From contig DATGFP010000155.1 in the NCBI GenBank assembly GCA_035309005.1, positions 1 through 64,000 of the forward strand: a stretch of 64,000 bases of DNA, given 5' to 3'. The position numbers and the translations under genes are program-made. The notes under the pieces were generated by a model, which had not been told where the DNA came from, made no database searches, and was given only the letters and a program-made list of their open reading frames with translations. Shown here piece after piece: positions 1-7,218 of this stretch. Position 1 is the first letter of the stretch, and every line of letters starts with the position of its first letter. This DNA comes from DATARH01 sp035309005 (GTDB lineage Bacteria > Pseudomonadota > Alphaproteobacteria > ATCC43930 > CGMCC-115725).

Positions 1-37
1 TCCACTGCCGATCGTCGAGCCAGAATTCCCCCGCCAT
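1..37 (-). mobile_element. 5' end of an IS transposase gene, cut by window edge
   Basis: Reading leftward from an ATG at 37-35, the first 12 codons give MAGEFWLDDRQW, which runs off the window. This N-terminus resembles IS5-group transposases, which often open with a WL-D-QW pattern followed by LLP. A GGGAG stretch lies upstream as a possible ribosome site. The roughly 50 bases between here and the next gene would then contain the IS end. The call rests on 12 residues only, so the family is tentative; the sequence left of the window would settle it. Confidence 0.45.
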
Positions 38-86
38 GATCCAAGCTCCCGAAGTTTCCAGCTTGAATCACGCCTCCTTCCTTGCG

Positions 87-1220
87 TCAATCGTCTGATT
101 GGGTTTCGACCCTAGGGGTGAGGCCGAGGCGCTGCAGGACCGTGTCGGCGAGCGGCAACGAGGCGGTGAGGCCCGGCGATTCGATGCCGTAAAGGTTGAC
201 GAGGCCGGGGATGCCGTGTTCCTCGGGCCCCTGCACGAGGAAATCGGCGGCCGCCTCGTTGGGGCCGCTGATCTTCGGGCGGATGCCGGCGTAGCCCGGC
301 ATCAGGGCGCCGTCCTTGAGGCCCGGCCAGTAGCGCCGCACCGCGGCATAGAACGCGTCGCCGCGGCGCGGGTCGACCGCGTAGTCGACCCCCTCGATCC
401 ACTCGACATCGGGGCCGAAGCGCGCTTGGCCCGCGAGGTCGAGCGTGATGTGGACGCCGAGCCCGCCCGGCACCGGCACCGGATAGATCAACCGGCGGAA
501 CGGCGTCTTGCCGCTCAGCGTGAAATAGACGCCGCGGCAGAAATAGGCCGGCGGGATCGTGTCGAGCGGCACCCCCTCGATCGCGCGCGCCAGGGCCGGC
601 GCGTGCAGGCCGGCGGCGTTGACCAGCATGTGGCAGCGGATCGTCGTCGGTTCGTCGCCGCCGACCGCGAGCTCGAACCCGTCGTGGCGCACCCGGCCCG
701 ACAGCACCGGCGACAGGAACGCGACCGCGGCGCCGTTGGCCTCCGCCTCGCCCTGATAGGCCAGCATCAGCGCGTGGCTGTCGATGATGCCGGTCGAGGG
801 CGAAATCACCGCCGCGACGCAATTGAGCTCGGGCTCGAGGCGCTGCGCCTCCGACGCGCTCAGCCATTCGAGGTTGTCGACGCCGTTGGCGCGCGCCGCG
901 GCCGCGATTTTCTCGACCCCGGGGATTTCTTCCTCGCAGGTCGCGACGATCAGCTTGCCGAGTTGCGCGTGCGGCACGCCGTGCTCCTGGCAATAGGGGT
1001 AGAGCCGCTCGCGCCCGGCGACGCAGGTGGTCGCCTTCAGGCTGCCCTGCGGGTAATAGAGCCCGCCGTGGATGACTTCGCTGTTGCGCGAGGAGGTCTC
1101 GAACCCGATTCCGTAGGCGCGCTCCAGGACGACCACCTCGTGGCCAGCGAGCGCCAGGGCGCGCGCCGCCGCCAGCCCGACGACCCCGGCGCCGATGACG
1201 ACCGCCTCAACCTCGTCCAC
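87..1220 (-). CDS. FAD-dependent oxidoreductase, L-2-hydroxyglutarate oxidase (LhgO)-like
   Basis: This 377-residue flavoprotein of the DAO superfamily most resembles LhgO-type enzymes, which oxidise 2-hydroxy acids and pass electrons to quinone or oxygen. The N-terminal dinucleotide-binding motif is VIGAGVVGLAAARALA (about residues 8-23), followed by an acidic end of the second strand (VVLER). The SSRNSEVIHGGLYYP segment (about 43-57) is typical of the LhgO group, and the C-terminal part contains NLYGIESPGLTASLPLA, the usual FAD-closing region. The start is a GTG at 1220 behind a GAGGAG ribosome site. It stands alone, followed by a small secreted-protein gene in the same direction. The substrate cannot be read from the sequence; L-2-hydroxyglutarate is the best family-based guess. 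Confidence 0.85.
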   Translation of the reverse strand: MDEVEAVVIGAGVVGLAAARALALAGHEVVVLERAYGIGFETSSRNSEVIHGGLYYPQGSLKATTCVAGRERLYPYCQEHGVPHAQLGKLIVATCEEEIPGVEKIAAAARANGVDNLEWLSASEAQRLEPELNCVAAVISPSTGIIDSHALMLAYQGEAEANGAAVAFLSPVLSGRVRHDGFELAVGGDEPTTIRCHMLVNAAGLHAPALARAIEGVPLDTIPPAYFCRGVYFTLSGKTPFRRLIYPVPVPGGLGVHITLDLAGQARFGPDVEWIEGVDYAVDPRRGDAFYAAVRRYWPGLKDGALMPGYAGIRPKISGPNEAAADFLVQGPEEHGIPGLVNLYGIESPGLTASLPLADTVLQRLGLTPRVETQSDD

Positions 1221-1268
1221 CGCCGCTCCTCGCCTCGTTGCGCTGCACGCGAAGCCGCGCGAAAAACC

Positions 1269-1517
1269 CTAGGGGGGCGAGCGGAAGTTGGGCTGGCCAT
1301 AGGTCGGCGGCATATCATCGCGGCAGCCGCGCGGCTCGCCCGGAAACCACTGCGGACAGGGCGCCAGGCCGCTGGTGTAGGGATCGTAGCTCCAGGCCGG
1401 CGGCGACAGCTGCGCCGGACTGTAAGGGTAGGGCTGGTATTGCGGCTGCGCCCGGGCGACAACGCTCGCCCCGAGCAGCAGGGCCGCCGCGATAAGGGTG
1501 GACTTCCTCAGGCTCAT
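1269..1517 (-). CDS. Small secreted Pro/Tyr-rich protein, unknown function
   Basis: An 82-residue protein. I chose the ATG at 1517 because the sequence from there, MSLRKSTLIAAALLLGASVV followed by ARAQ, is a clean Sec signal peptide with a cleavage site after about residue 23. The mature part is about 59 residues, rich in Pro, Tyr and Ser, with two Cys (CPQWFPGEPRGCRDD) that could form a disulphide in the periplasm. A longer frame starting upstream at 1556 would bury the signal peptide. No known family recognised. It lies 48 bases upstream of, and co-directional with, the FAD oxidoreductase gene. Confidence 0.6.
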   Translation of the reverse strand: MSLRKSTLIAAALLLGASVVARAQPQYQPYPYSPAQLSPPAWSYDPYTSGLAPCPQWFPGEPRGCRDDMPPTYGQPNFRSPP

Positions 1518-1578
1518 CGCTAATCCCCGTGTCGCCGCCGTCAACCAACGACACAAGATATCGGCACTCGCCCCCGCC

Positions 1579-1613
1579 GGCGCTAGGGCAGCGGCGCTAG
1601 GGCAGGGCGCTAG
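1579..1613. repeat. Three short direct repeats GGCGCTAG(GGCA)
   Basis: GGCGCTAGGGCA occurs at 1579-1590 and 1593-1604, and a shortened GGCGCTAG at 1606-1613, so the spacing is 14 then 13 bases. It lies between two minus-strand genes in otherwise empty sequence. A related direct repeat (GGCGCTACGATA, twice) occurs upstream of acnA at 35094-35121. Function unknown; replication slippage is a sufficient explanation. Confidence 0.5.
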
Positions 1614-1650
1614 TGGTCCAGCCTCAAACAGATGAGGCCGCTGCTACATT

Positions 1651-1732
1651 CGTCACCCCCGCGAAAGCGGGGGTCCAGGAGCGGCAGGCATAACGCGCGC
1701 CGCCCTGGATGCCCGCTCGCGCGGGCATGACG
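1651..1732. repeat. Palindromic intergenic repeat, family A
   Basis: An element of about 80 bases bounded by CGTCA and TGACG. It contains two hairpins, CCCCCGC-GAAA-GCGGGGG and GCCCGC-TCGC-GCGGGC, joined by a variable middle with CCAGG and CCTGG as inner inverted halves. Related copies lie at 10423-10500, 20164-20242 and 62745-62824. The layout resembles REP/BIME-type elements mobilised in trans. Confidence 0.85.
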
Positions 1733-1760
1733 GAAGAGAACAGGCGTTGGAGTCTAGACG

Positions 1761-2186
1761 CTAGGTCGCGGTTTCGGGCGGGCCCTTCAGTTCAACCGTG
1801 TTGCCGTCGGGGTCGGTGATGTAGAGGGAGGAGCCGTAGCCTTCGGCGCCGTAGCGCCGGCGCACTTCGCCAGGGTCGATGCCGTGCCGCTGCAGGTGCG
1901 CGCTCAGCGCCGCCACGTCCAATTCCTCGATGCGCACCGCGAAATGGTCCATGTTGCGGCCCCTATCCGCGTCGTCGCCGCGCGGCACGAGGTCGATCAT
2001 CGCGGCGCCGGCGCGCAGTTGCACGAGGCCGATCTCGGGCAGCCGGCGCTCGACCCGGCAGCCCAGCACGTCGCCATAAAACGCGATCGCCCGGTCGATG
2101 TCGGCGACCCGCAACACGACATGGTCGAGACCGCGCACCCGCAGGGCGGCGGCGGGGCGGGCGGCGAGAGTTGCGTCATCCGGCAT
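1761..2186 (-). CDS. VOC-superfamily (glyoxalase/bleomycin-resistance/dioxygenase fold) protein
   Basis: A 141-residue single-domain VOC protein. The first beta-alpha-beta module begins with LDHVVLRVADIDRAIAFYGDVL (about residues 20-41, split here by fold not by gap), and the second contains MDHFAVRIEELD. The C-terminal YITDPDGNTVELKG supplies the conserved metal-ligand Glu, and the His in the first strand is the other usual ligand. Such proteins bind a divalent metal and catalyse isomerisation, epimerisation or ring cleavage, or bind drugs; the substrate cannot be inferred. The start ATG at 2186 has a strong GGAGGAGGAA ribosome site. It is followed 16 bases downstream of its own start side by the EF-hand gene in the same direction, so the two may be cotranscribed. 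Confidence 0.85.
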   Translation of the reverse strand: MPDDATLAARPAAALRVRGLDHVVLRVADIDRAIAFYGDVLGCRVERRLPEIGLVQLRAGAAMIDLVPRGDDADRGRNMDHFAVRIEELDVAALSAHLQRHGIDPGEVRRRYGAEGYGSSLYITDPDGNTVELKGPPETAT

Positions 2187-2202
2187 GGCTGTTCCTCCTC
2201 CT

Positions 2203-2541
2203 TCAGTGCGAGGCCGGCGCCGGCGCTGCCCGGTGCCGCGTGTGCCCCTCGCGATAGGCGTGCCGCTCGTCTGCGGTCAAGACGCCGTCGTGATCGGCGT
2301 CCATCTTGTCGAAGCGCTTCTCGGCGTTCGCTTTGGCGCGCTCGACATATTCCTCGCGCGTGATGTCGCCGCCGCGCTTTGCCGCGGCCCCGGTCGCCTT
2401 CTTCGCCGGTTCGGCCGATGCGTTTGGCGCGCTCGGCGCTGCACTCGGCGCTGCGCTTGGCGGCGCGGCGGCCGGCTGCTGCGCCAGGGCGGCGGCGGGA
2501 TAGAAGAGGGCCAGCAGGCTGAGGGCGAGAAGGGCGCGCAT
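2203..2541 (-). CDS. Small exported EF-hand protein
   Basis: A 112-residue protein from the ATG at 2541. Residues 1-20 (MRALLALSLLALFYPAAALA) form a signal peptide, followed by a disordered Ala/Pro/Ser-rich linker to about residue 50. A C-terminal helix-loop-helix contains one canonical EF-hand loop, DADHDGVLTADE (81-92), preceded by the entering helix EKRFDKM. The segment ITREEYVERAKANAE (60-74) resembles the exiting half of a degenerate partner hand. Expected role: periplasmic Ca2+ binding. The frame continues upstream without a stop, but only this start gives a signal peptide. It is divergent from the MBL-fold gene at 2689. Confidence 0.75.
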   Translation of the reverse strand: MRALLALSLLALFYPAAALAQQPAAAPPSAAPSAAPSAPNASAEPAKKATGAAAKRGGDITREEYVERAKANAEKRFDKMDADHDGVLTADERHAYREGHTRHRAAPAPASH

Positions 2542-2688
2542 AGCGGCGTTCCCCCGATACGTGGCGGTGCCGGACAGCCTAGCCAACCTGCCGCGACGGG
2601 GCAATCCTCGCGCGGGCAATCGCGCTAGGAATCGATGCGGCGGCGGCGCTACAGTCCTTCCTTCATCGGCTCCAGCCCGCGAGGACAG

Positions 2689-3567
2689 ATGCAGCCCATC
2701 CGCATCGGCACGTTCGAGATCGACCGCATCGGCGATTACCAGGGTCCGTTTTTCGACCCGCCCGATTTCTTCCCGGATTTCGACCCCGCCGTGGTCAAGG
2801 AACATGAGGCGCTCCTCGGCCCCCGCCTCCTCGAGCCCGGCACCGGGAAATTGATGTTTAGCTTTCACAGCTTTGTCGTGCGCACCGGGCGCCACACGAT
2901 CCTGATCGATTCCTGCATCGGCAACGACAAGGAGCGCCCGAGCCGGCCGCAATTCCACCGCATGAAAACCTCGTTCATCGACGATCTGGCAGGGCTCGGG
3001 GTCAAGCCCGAGGAGGTCGACTACGTGATGTGCACGCATCTGCACTGGGACCATGTCGGCTGGAACACCCGGCTCCAGGACGGGCGCTGGGTCCCGACCT
3101 TCCCCAACGCCAAATACGTGATGGCCCGGCGCGAGCACGACCACTGGCAGCAATTTCACGCCAGCGGCGCCGACTCGCCTCATGCGCTCGCCTACGAGGA
3201 CAGCGTCCTGCCGGTCATAAAGAGCAACCAGGCGCTCCTGGTCGGCGACGATTACGCGCTCGACGACGGGCTGTGGTTCGAGCCCTACCCCGGCCACACG
3301 CCGGGCAATGTCGTGATCCACGCGCGCTCGGGCGGCGACAAGGGCGTCTTCATCGGCGATGTATTGCACCACCCGCTGCAATGCCTGAAGCCCGAATGGT
3401 CGACCTTTGCCTGCACCGACGCGGCGGGCTCGCGCGTCAGCCGCACCCGCCTCATCGAGGAGCACGCCGACAGCGGCACCCTGATGATGCCGGCGCATTT
3501 CCCCGACCCGACCGCCGGCTGGATCCGCCGCCACGGCCCGGCCTACCGCTTCCTCTTCCGCGAGTAG
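2689..3567 (+). CDS. MBL-fold metallo-hydrolase
   Basis: A 292-residue metallo-beta-lactamase-fold hydrolase without a signal peptide. The metal-binding motif HLHWDH is at residues 117-122, with further likely ligands in GHTPGN (about 204-209), IGDVLHH and the final PAHFPDP. The overall pattern fits the N-acyl-homoserine-lactonase/arylsulfatase-like branch that acts on lactones or esters, but no substrate can be assigned. The start at 2689 is favoured by a GAGGA ribosome site 4-8 bases upstream; an in-frame ATG at 2635 lacks one. It ends 31 bases before the selD fusion and could share its transcript, although nothing in the fold points to selenium. Confidence 0.88.
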   Translation: MQPIRIGTFEIDRIGDYQGPFFDPPDFFPDFDPAVVKEHEALLGPRLLEPGTGKLMFSFHSFVVRTGRHTILIDSCIGNDKERPSRPQFHRMKTSFIDDLAGLGVKPEEVDYVMCTHLHWDHVGWNTRLQDGRWVPTFPNAKYVMARREHDHWQQFHASGADSPHALAYEDSVLPVIKSNQALLVGDDYALDDGLWFEPYPGHTPGNVVIHARSGGDKGVFIGDVLHHPLQCLKPEWSTFACTDAAGSRVSRTRLIEEHADSGTLMMPAHFPDPTAGWIRRHGPAYRFLFRE

Positions 3568-3598
3568 GCCGCCGGGCGAAGGGACAAAGCGGCGGGCG

Positions 3599-5827
3599 AT
3601 GCAACAATCGGTTCCGATCGCCCAGGACCTCGTTCTCGTCGGCGGCGGCCACGCGCATGTCCATGTGCTGAAAAGCTTCGGCATGCGGGCGCCGGCCGGG
3701 GTGCGCCTGACGCTGATCGCGCGCGACCTCGAGACCCCCTATTCGGGCATGCTGCCTGGCTACGTCGCCGGGCACTACCGCATCGCCCAGTGCCACATCG
3801 ACCTGGTGCGCCTCGCGCGCTTCGCCGGCGCGCGGCTGATCCATGACCGGGCGACCGGGCTCGACCGCGAGGCGCGGCAGGTGCTGTGCGCCGATCATCC
3901 GGCGATCCGCTACGATGTCGTATCGCTCGATATCGGGTCGACGCCGCGCCTGGGTGACGTGCCGGGGGCCGCCGAATACACCACCCCGGTCAAGCCGATC
4001 GCCCAGTTCGCGGCGCGCTGGGAGGCGCTTCTCGAACGCGCCCGCGCCGGGGGGCGGCTGCGCCTCGCGGTGGTCGGCGGCGGCGCCGGCGGCGTCGAAC
4101 TGGCGCTGGCGGCGCAGCACCGCCTCGCCGAACTGCTCGTTGGCGCGGTCGAGGTCACCCTCGTCACTCGCGAGGGGCTGCTGCCGTCGCACAACGCAGC
4201 GGTCCGCCGCCGCTTCGAGAGGATTTTCCGCGAGCGCGGCATCCGGGTGCTCGCCAACGATCCGATCGTGCGGGTCGAGCCGGGCCGGCTGATCGCCGCC
4301 GACGGCAGCGCGATTCCGTTCGACGAGGCGCTGTGGGTCACCGAGGCGGCCGGCGCGGCGTGGCTCGGCGACACCGGGCTGCCGCTCGACGAGCGCGGCT
4401 TTGTGGTGATCGACGAAACCCTGCGCTCGCCGGCCGACGGCGCCCTATTCGCCGCGGGCGACGTCGCGACGATACCGGCCCATCCGCGCGACAAGGCCGG
4501 GGTCTACGCGGTGCGCGCCGGGCCGCCGCTGGCCGACAATCTGCGCCGCGCGCTGGCCGGCCGCCCGTTGCGCCGCGCGGTACCACAGAAGCGCGCGCTG
4601 GCGCTGATCGGGACCGGCGACGGCCGTGCGGTCGCCTCGCGCGGGCCTTTCGCCGCCTCCGGCCGGAGCCTGTGGCGGCTCAAGGAATGGATCGACCGGC
4701 GCTGGATGCGGCGCTACACCGAACTGCCCGAAATGGCGGTCGATGCGGGTGACGAGGCGATGCGCTGCGGCGGGTGCGCCGCCAAGGTGCCGGCCGAAGT
4801 GCTGGGGCGGGTGATGGCGCGGCTCGACCCCGCTACGAGCGCGGCGGTGGCGATCGGCCTCGCCATCCCCGACGACGCCGCGCTCATAACGTTTCCCGGC
4901 GCGCCGCCGTTGTTGCAGACCGTCGATTTCTTCCGCGCGATGGTCAGCGACCCCTACCTCTTCGGCCGCATCGCCGCCAACCACGCGCTGGGCGACATCT
5001 ACGCGATGGGCGGCCTGCCCGAAACCGCGCTGGCGATCGCCACGCTGCCGCCGTCGCGCCCGGCAATCGTCGAAGCCGACCTCTTCCACCTGCTGAAGGG
5101 CGGGACCCAGGTGCTCGAAGCCGCCGGCGCGTCGCTGATCGGCGGCCACAGCGCCGAGGGCGCCGAGTTGGCGCTCGGCTTCGCGGTCACCGGCCGCACC
5201 CGTCCCGGCCGCCTGCTGCGCAAGGGCGGCCTCCGCCCCGGCGACCGCCTGATCCTGACGAAGCCGCTCGGCACCGGCGTGATCCTCGCCGCCGAGATGC
5301 GCGGCCGCGCCGGCGCGCGCTGCTACGAGGCCGCGGTCGCGGCGATGCTGCAGCCGGCCGCGGTGGCCTCCGCCTCGTTCGTCGCGCACGGCGCCACCGC
5401 CTGCACCGATGTCACCGGCTTTGGCCTTTTGGGGCACCTCACCGAGATGCTGGCCGCCTCGGGGGTCGACGCGCGGCTCGACCCCGAGGCGATCCCGGCG
5501 CTCGACGGCGCGCTGCACCTCCTCGCCGACGGGCTCGCCAGTTCGCTGCACGCCGCCAACCTTGCGGCGCTGGCGGCGCTCGCCGACGCGCACCCGAATT
5601 CGCCGCTTGCCGGCCTGCTGATCGACCCGCAGACCGCCGGCGGCCTCCTCGCCGGCGTCCCGGCCGAGCGCGCCGCCGCCTGCCTCGCCGAACTCCACCG
5701 CCTCGGCTACCGCGCCGCCGAAATCGGCGTCGCTATCGCCCGGGAGGGCGACCGCCCCCTGGTCCGCCTCGACCCGGATTGCCTGCGCGAAGCGGCGCCG
5801 CGGAGCGCCGCGGCGGCCGCCAAATGA
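3599..5827 (+). CDS. selD: Fused pyridine-nucleotide-disulfide-type flavoprotein and selenide, water dikinase
   Basis: A 742-residue two-domain protein. Residues 1 to about 375 form an NDH-2-like FAD oxidoreductase (LVLVGGGHAHVHVL near the N-terminus; a second nucleotide-binding GGGAGGVELALA; LFAAGDVATI before the FAD tail). Residues from about 385 onward form SelD, which makes selenophosphate from ATP and selenide. The catalytic region is CGGCAAK (390-396): Cys393 occupies the position that is Sec or Cys in other SelDs and Lys396 is the conserved lysine, so this version is not itself a selenoprotein. Fusions of this flavoprotein to SelD are known in bacteria; the flavin half probably helps generate or channel reduced selenium. 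Its TGA overlaps the selA ATG. Confidence 0.93.
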   Translation: MQQSVPIAQDLVLVGGGHAHVHVLKSFGMRAPAGVRLTLIARDLETPYSGMLPGYVAGHYRIAQCHIDLVRLARFAGARLIHDRATGLDREARQVLCADHPAIRYDVVSLDIGSTPRLGDVPGAAEYTTPVKPIAQFAARWEALLERARAGGRLRLAVVGGGAGGVELALAAQHRLAELLVGAVEVTLVTREGLLPSHNAAVRRRFERIFRERGIRVLANDPIVRVEPGRLIAADGSAIPFDEALWVTEAAGAAWLGDTGLPLDERGFVVIDETLRSPADGALFAAGDVATIPAHPRDKAGVYAVRAGPPLADNLRRALAGRPLRRAVPQKRALALIGTGDGRAVASRGPFAASGRSLWRLKEWIDRRWMRRYTELPEMAVDAGDEAMRCGGCAAKVPAEVLGRVMARLDPATSAAVAIGLAIPDDAALITFPGAPPLLQTVDFFRAMVSDPYLFGRIAANHALGDIYAMGGLPETALAIATLPPSRPAIVEADLFHLLKGGTQVLEAAGASLIGGHSAEGAELALGFAVTGRTRPGRLLRKGGLRPGDRLILTKPLGTGVILAAEMRGRAGARCYEAAVAAMLQPAAVASASFVAHGATACTDVTGFGLLGHLTEMLAASGVDARLDPEAIPALDGALHLLADGLASSLHAANLAALAALADAHPNSPLAGLLIDPQTAGGLLAGVPAERAAACLAELHRLGYRAAEIGVAIAREGDRPLVRLDPDCLREAAPRSAAAAAK

Positions 5828-7218
5828 GCGCGGCCACGCGCGACCGTCGCGCGGCGCTCCCGGCCGTCGACCGCGTGCTGCGCGACCCCACCGCCGTGGC
5901 GCTGGTCGAGCGCTACGGCCGCGACCTCGTCGTCGGCGCGGTTCGCGATGCGCTTGCCGCGCGACGGGAGGCCGGAGAGCCGGCCACGGTTGACACGATC
6001 GTCGCGAGCGTCGCGCAAGCGCTGGAGCGGCTGATGCGCCCCTCGCAGCGCCGCGTCTTCAACCTGACCGGCACGGTGCTGCACACCAATCTCGGCCGCG
6101 CGCCATTGCCCGAGGAGGCGGTCGCCGCCGCGACCGAGGCGATGCGCGCGCCGACGACGCTGGAATACGACCTCGCGAGCGGAAGGCGCGGCGAGCGCGA
6201 CGACCACATCGCCGGCTGGCTCATCCGCCTGACCGGCGCCGAGGCGGCGCTCGCCGTCAACAACAACGCCGGCGCCTTGCTGCTCGCGCTGAACGCGCTG
6301 GCGGCGGGGCGCGAAACAATCGTCTCGCGCGGCGAGCTCATTGAGATCGGCGGCGCCTTTCGCCTGCCCGACATCATGCAGCGCGCCGGCACGACGCTGC
6401 GCGAGGTTGGCACCACCAACCGTACCCATCTGCGCGATTTCGCCGACGCGATCGGCCCGGCGAGTGGGCTGATCCTCAAGGTCCACACCAGCAACTACGA
6501 GATCCAGGGCTTCACCGCCGCGGTGCCGGCGGCGCGGCTCGCCGAGCTCGCCCACCAGCACGGACTGCCGCTGGTCGAGGATCTCGGCAGCGGCACCCTT
6601 GTCGATCTTGACCGCTGGGGCCTACCGCACGAGCCGACCGTCGCCGAATCCCTGAAGGCCGGCGCCGATCTGGTGACCTTCAGCGGCGACAAATTGCTGG
6701 GCGGGCCGCAGGTTGGGCTGGTCGTCGGTCGCGCCGATCTGATCGCGGCCCTCGCGCGAAACCCGCTCAAACGCGCCCTGCGCCTCGACAAGATTCGCCT
6801 CGCCGCGCTGGAAGCGGTGCTGCGGCTCTACGCCGACCCCGACCGCCTCGCCCAGCGCCTCCCGGCCCTGCGCCTCCTGACCCGGCCGCGGGCCGAGATC
6901 GCAGCGCTGGCGCAGCGCGTGCTGCCGGCGCTCGCGCTGGCGCTCGACGGCAGCGCCAGCGTCGCGCTGGGCGAAACCAAAAGCCAGATCGGCAGCGGCG
7001 CCTTGCCGGTGTCGCTGTTGCCGAGCGCCGGCCTCGCGCTGGCGCCGCTGGCGCCCTCGGGCGGCGCGCTCGACGCGCTGGCGCGCCGGCTGCGCGCGCT
7101 GCCGGTGCCGGTGATCGGCCGCATCGAAGGAGGCCGCGTCATCCTCGACCTGCGCTGCCTCGAAGATGAGGCGGAGTTTGTCGCGCAACTCGCCCGGCTG
7201 GCCACGGTGCCGGCATGA
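5824..7218 (+). CDS. selA: L-seryl-tRNA(Sec) selenium transferase
   Basis: A 464-residue PLP enzyme that converts Ser-tRNA(Sec) to Sec-tRNA(Sec) using selenophosphate. The PLP lysine is Lys290 in TFSGDKLLGGPQVG, and the N-terminal region has the SelA signature FNLTGTVLHTNLGRAPLP. Length matches bacterial SelA (about 460). The start is the ATG of an ATGA overlap with selD; the frame is open upstream but there it only shadows selD. The last codons overlap selB in another ATGA, so the three sel genes form one translationally coupled unit. Confidence 0.96.
   Translation: MSAATRDRRAALPAVDRVLRDPTAVALVERYGRDLVVGAVRDALAARREAGEPATVDTIVASVAQALERLMRPSQRRVFNLTGTVLHTNLGRAPLPEEAVAAATEAMRAPTTLEYDLASGRRGERDDHIAGWLIRLTGAEAALAVNNNAGALLLALNALAAGRETIVSRGELIEIGGAFRLPDIMQRAGTTLREVGTTNRTHLRDFADAIGPASGLILKVHTSNYEIQGFTAAVPAARLAELAHQHGLPLVEDLGSGTLVDLDRWGLPHEPTVAESLKAGADLVTFSGDKLLGGPQVGLVVGRADLIAALARNPLKRALRLDKIRLAALEAVLRLYADPDRLAQRLPALRLLTRPRAEIAALAQRVLPALALALDGSASVALGETKSQIGSGALPVSLLPSAGLALAPLAPSGGALDALARRLRALPVPVIGRIEGGRVILDLRCLEDEAEFVAQLARLATVPA

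Noticed and set aside
99..1523. A 474-codon open frame on the plus strand
   Set aside because: It is the reverse shadow of the FAD oxidoreductase and secreted-peptide genes in high-GC DNA; its composition is Arg/Ala-rich with no family motif.
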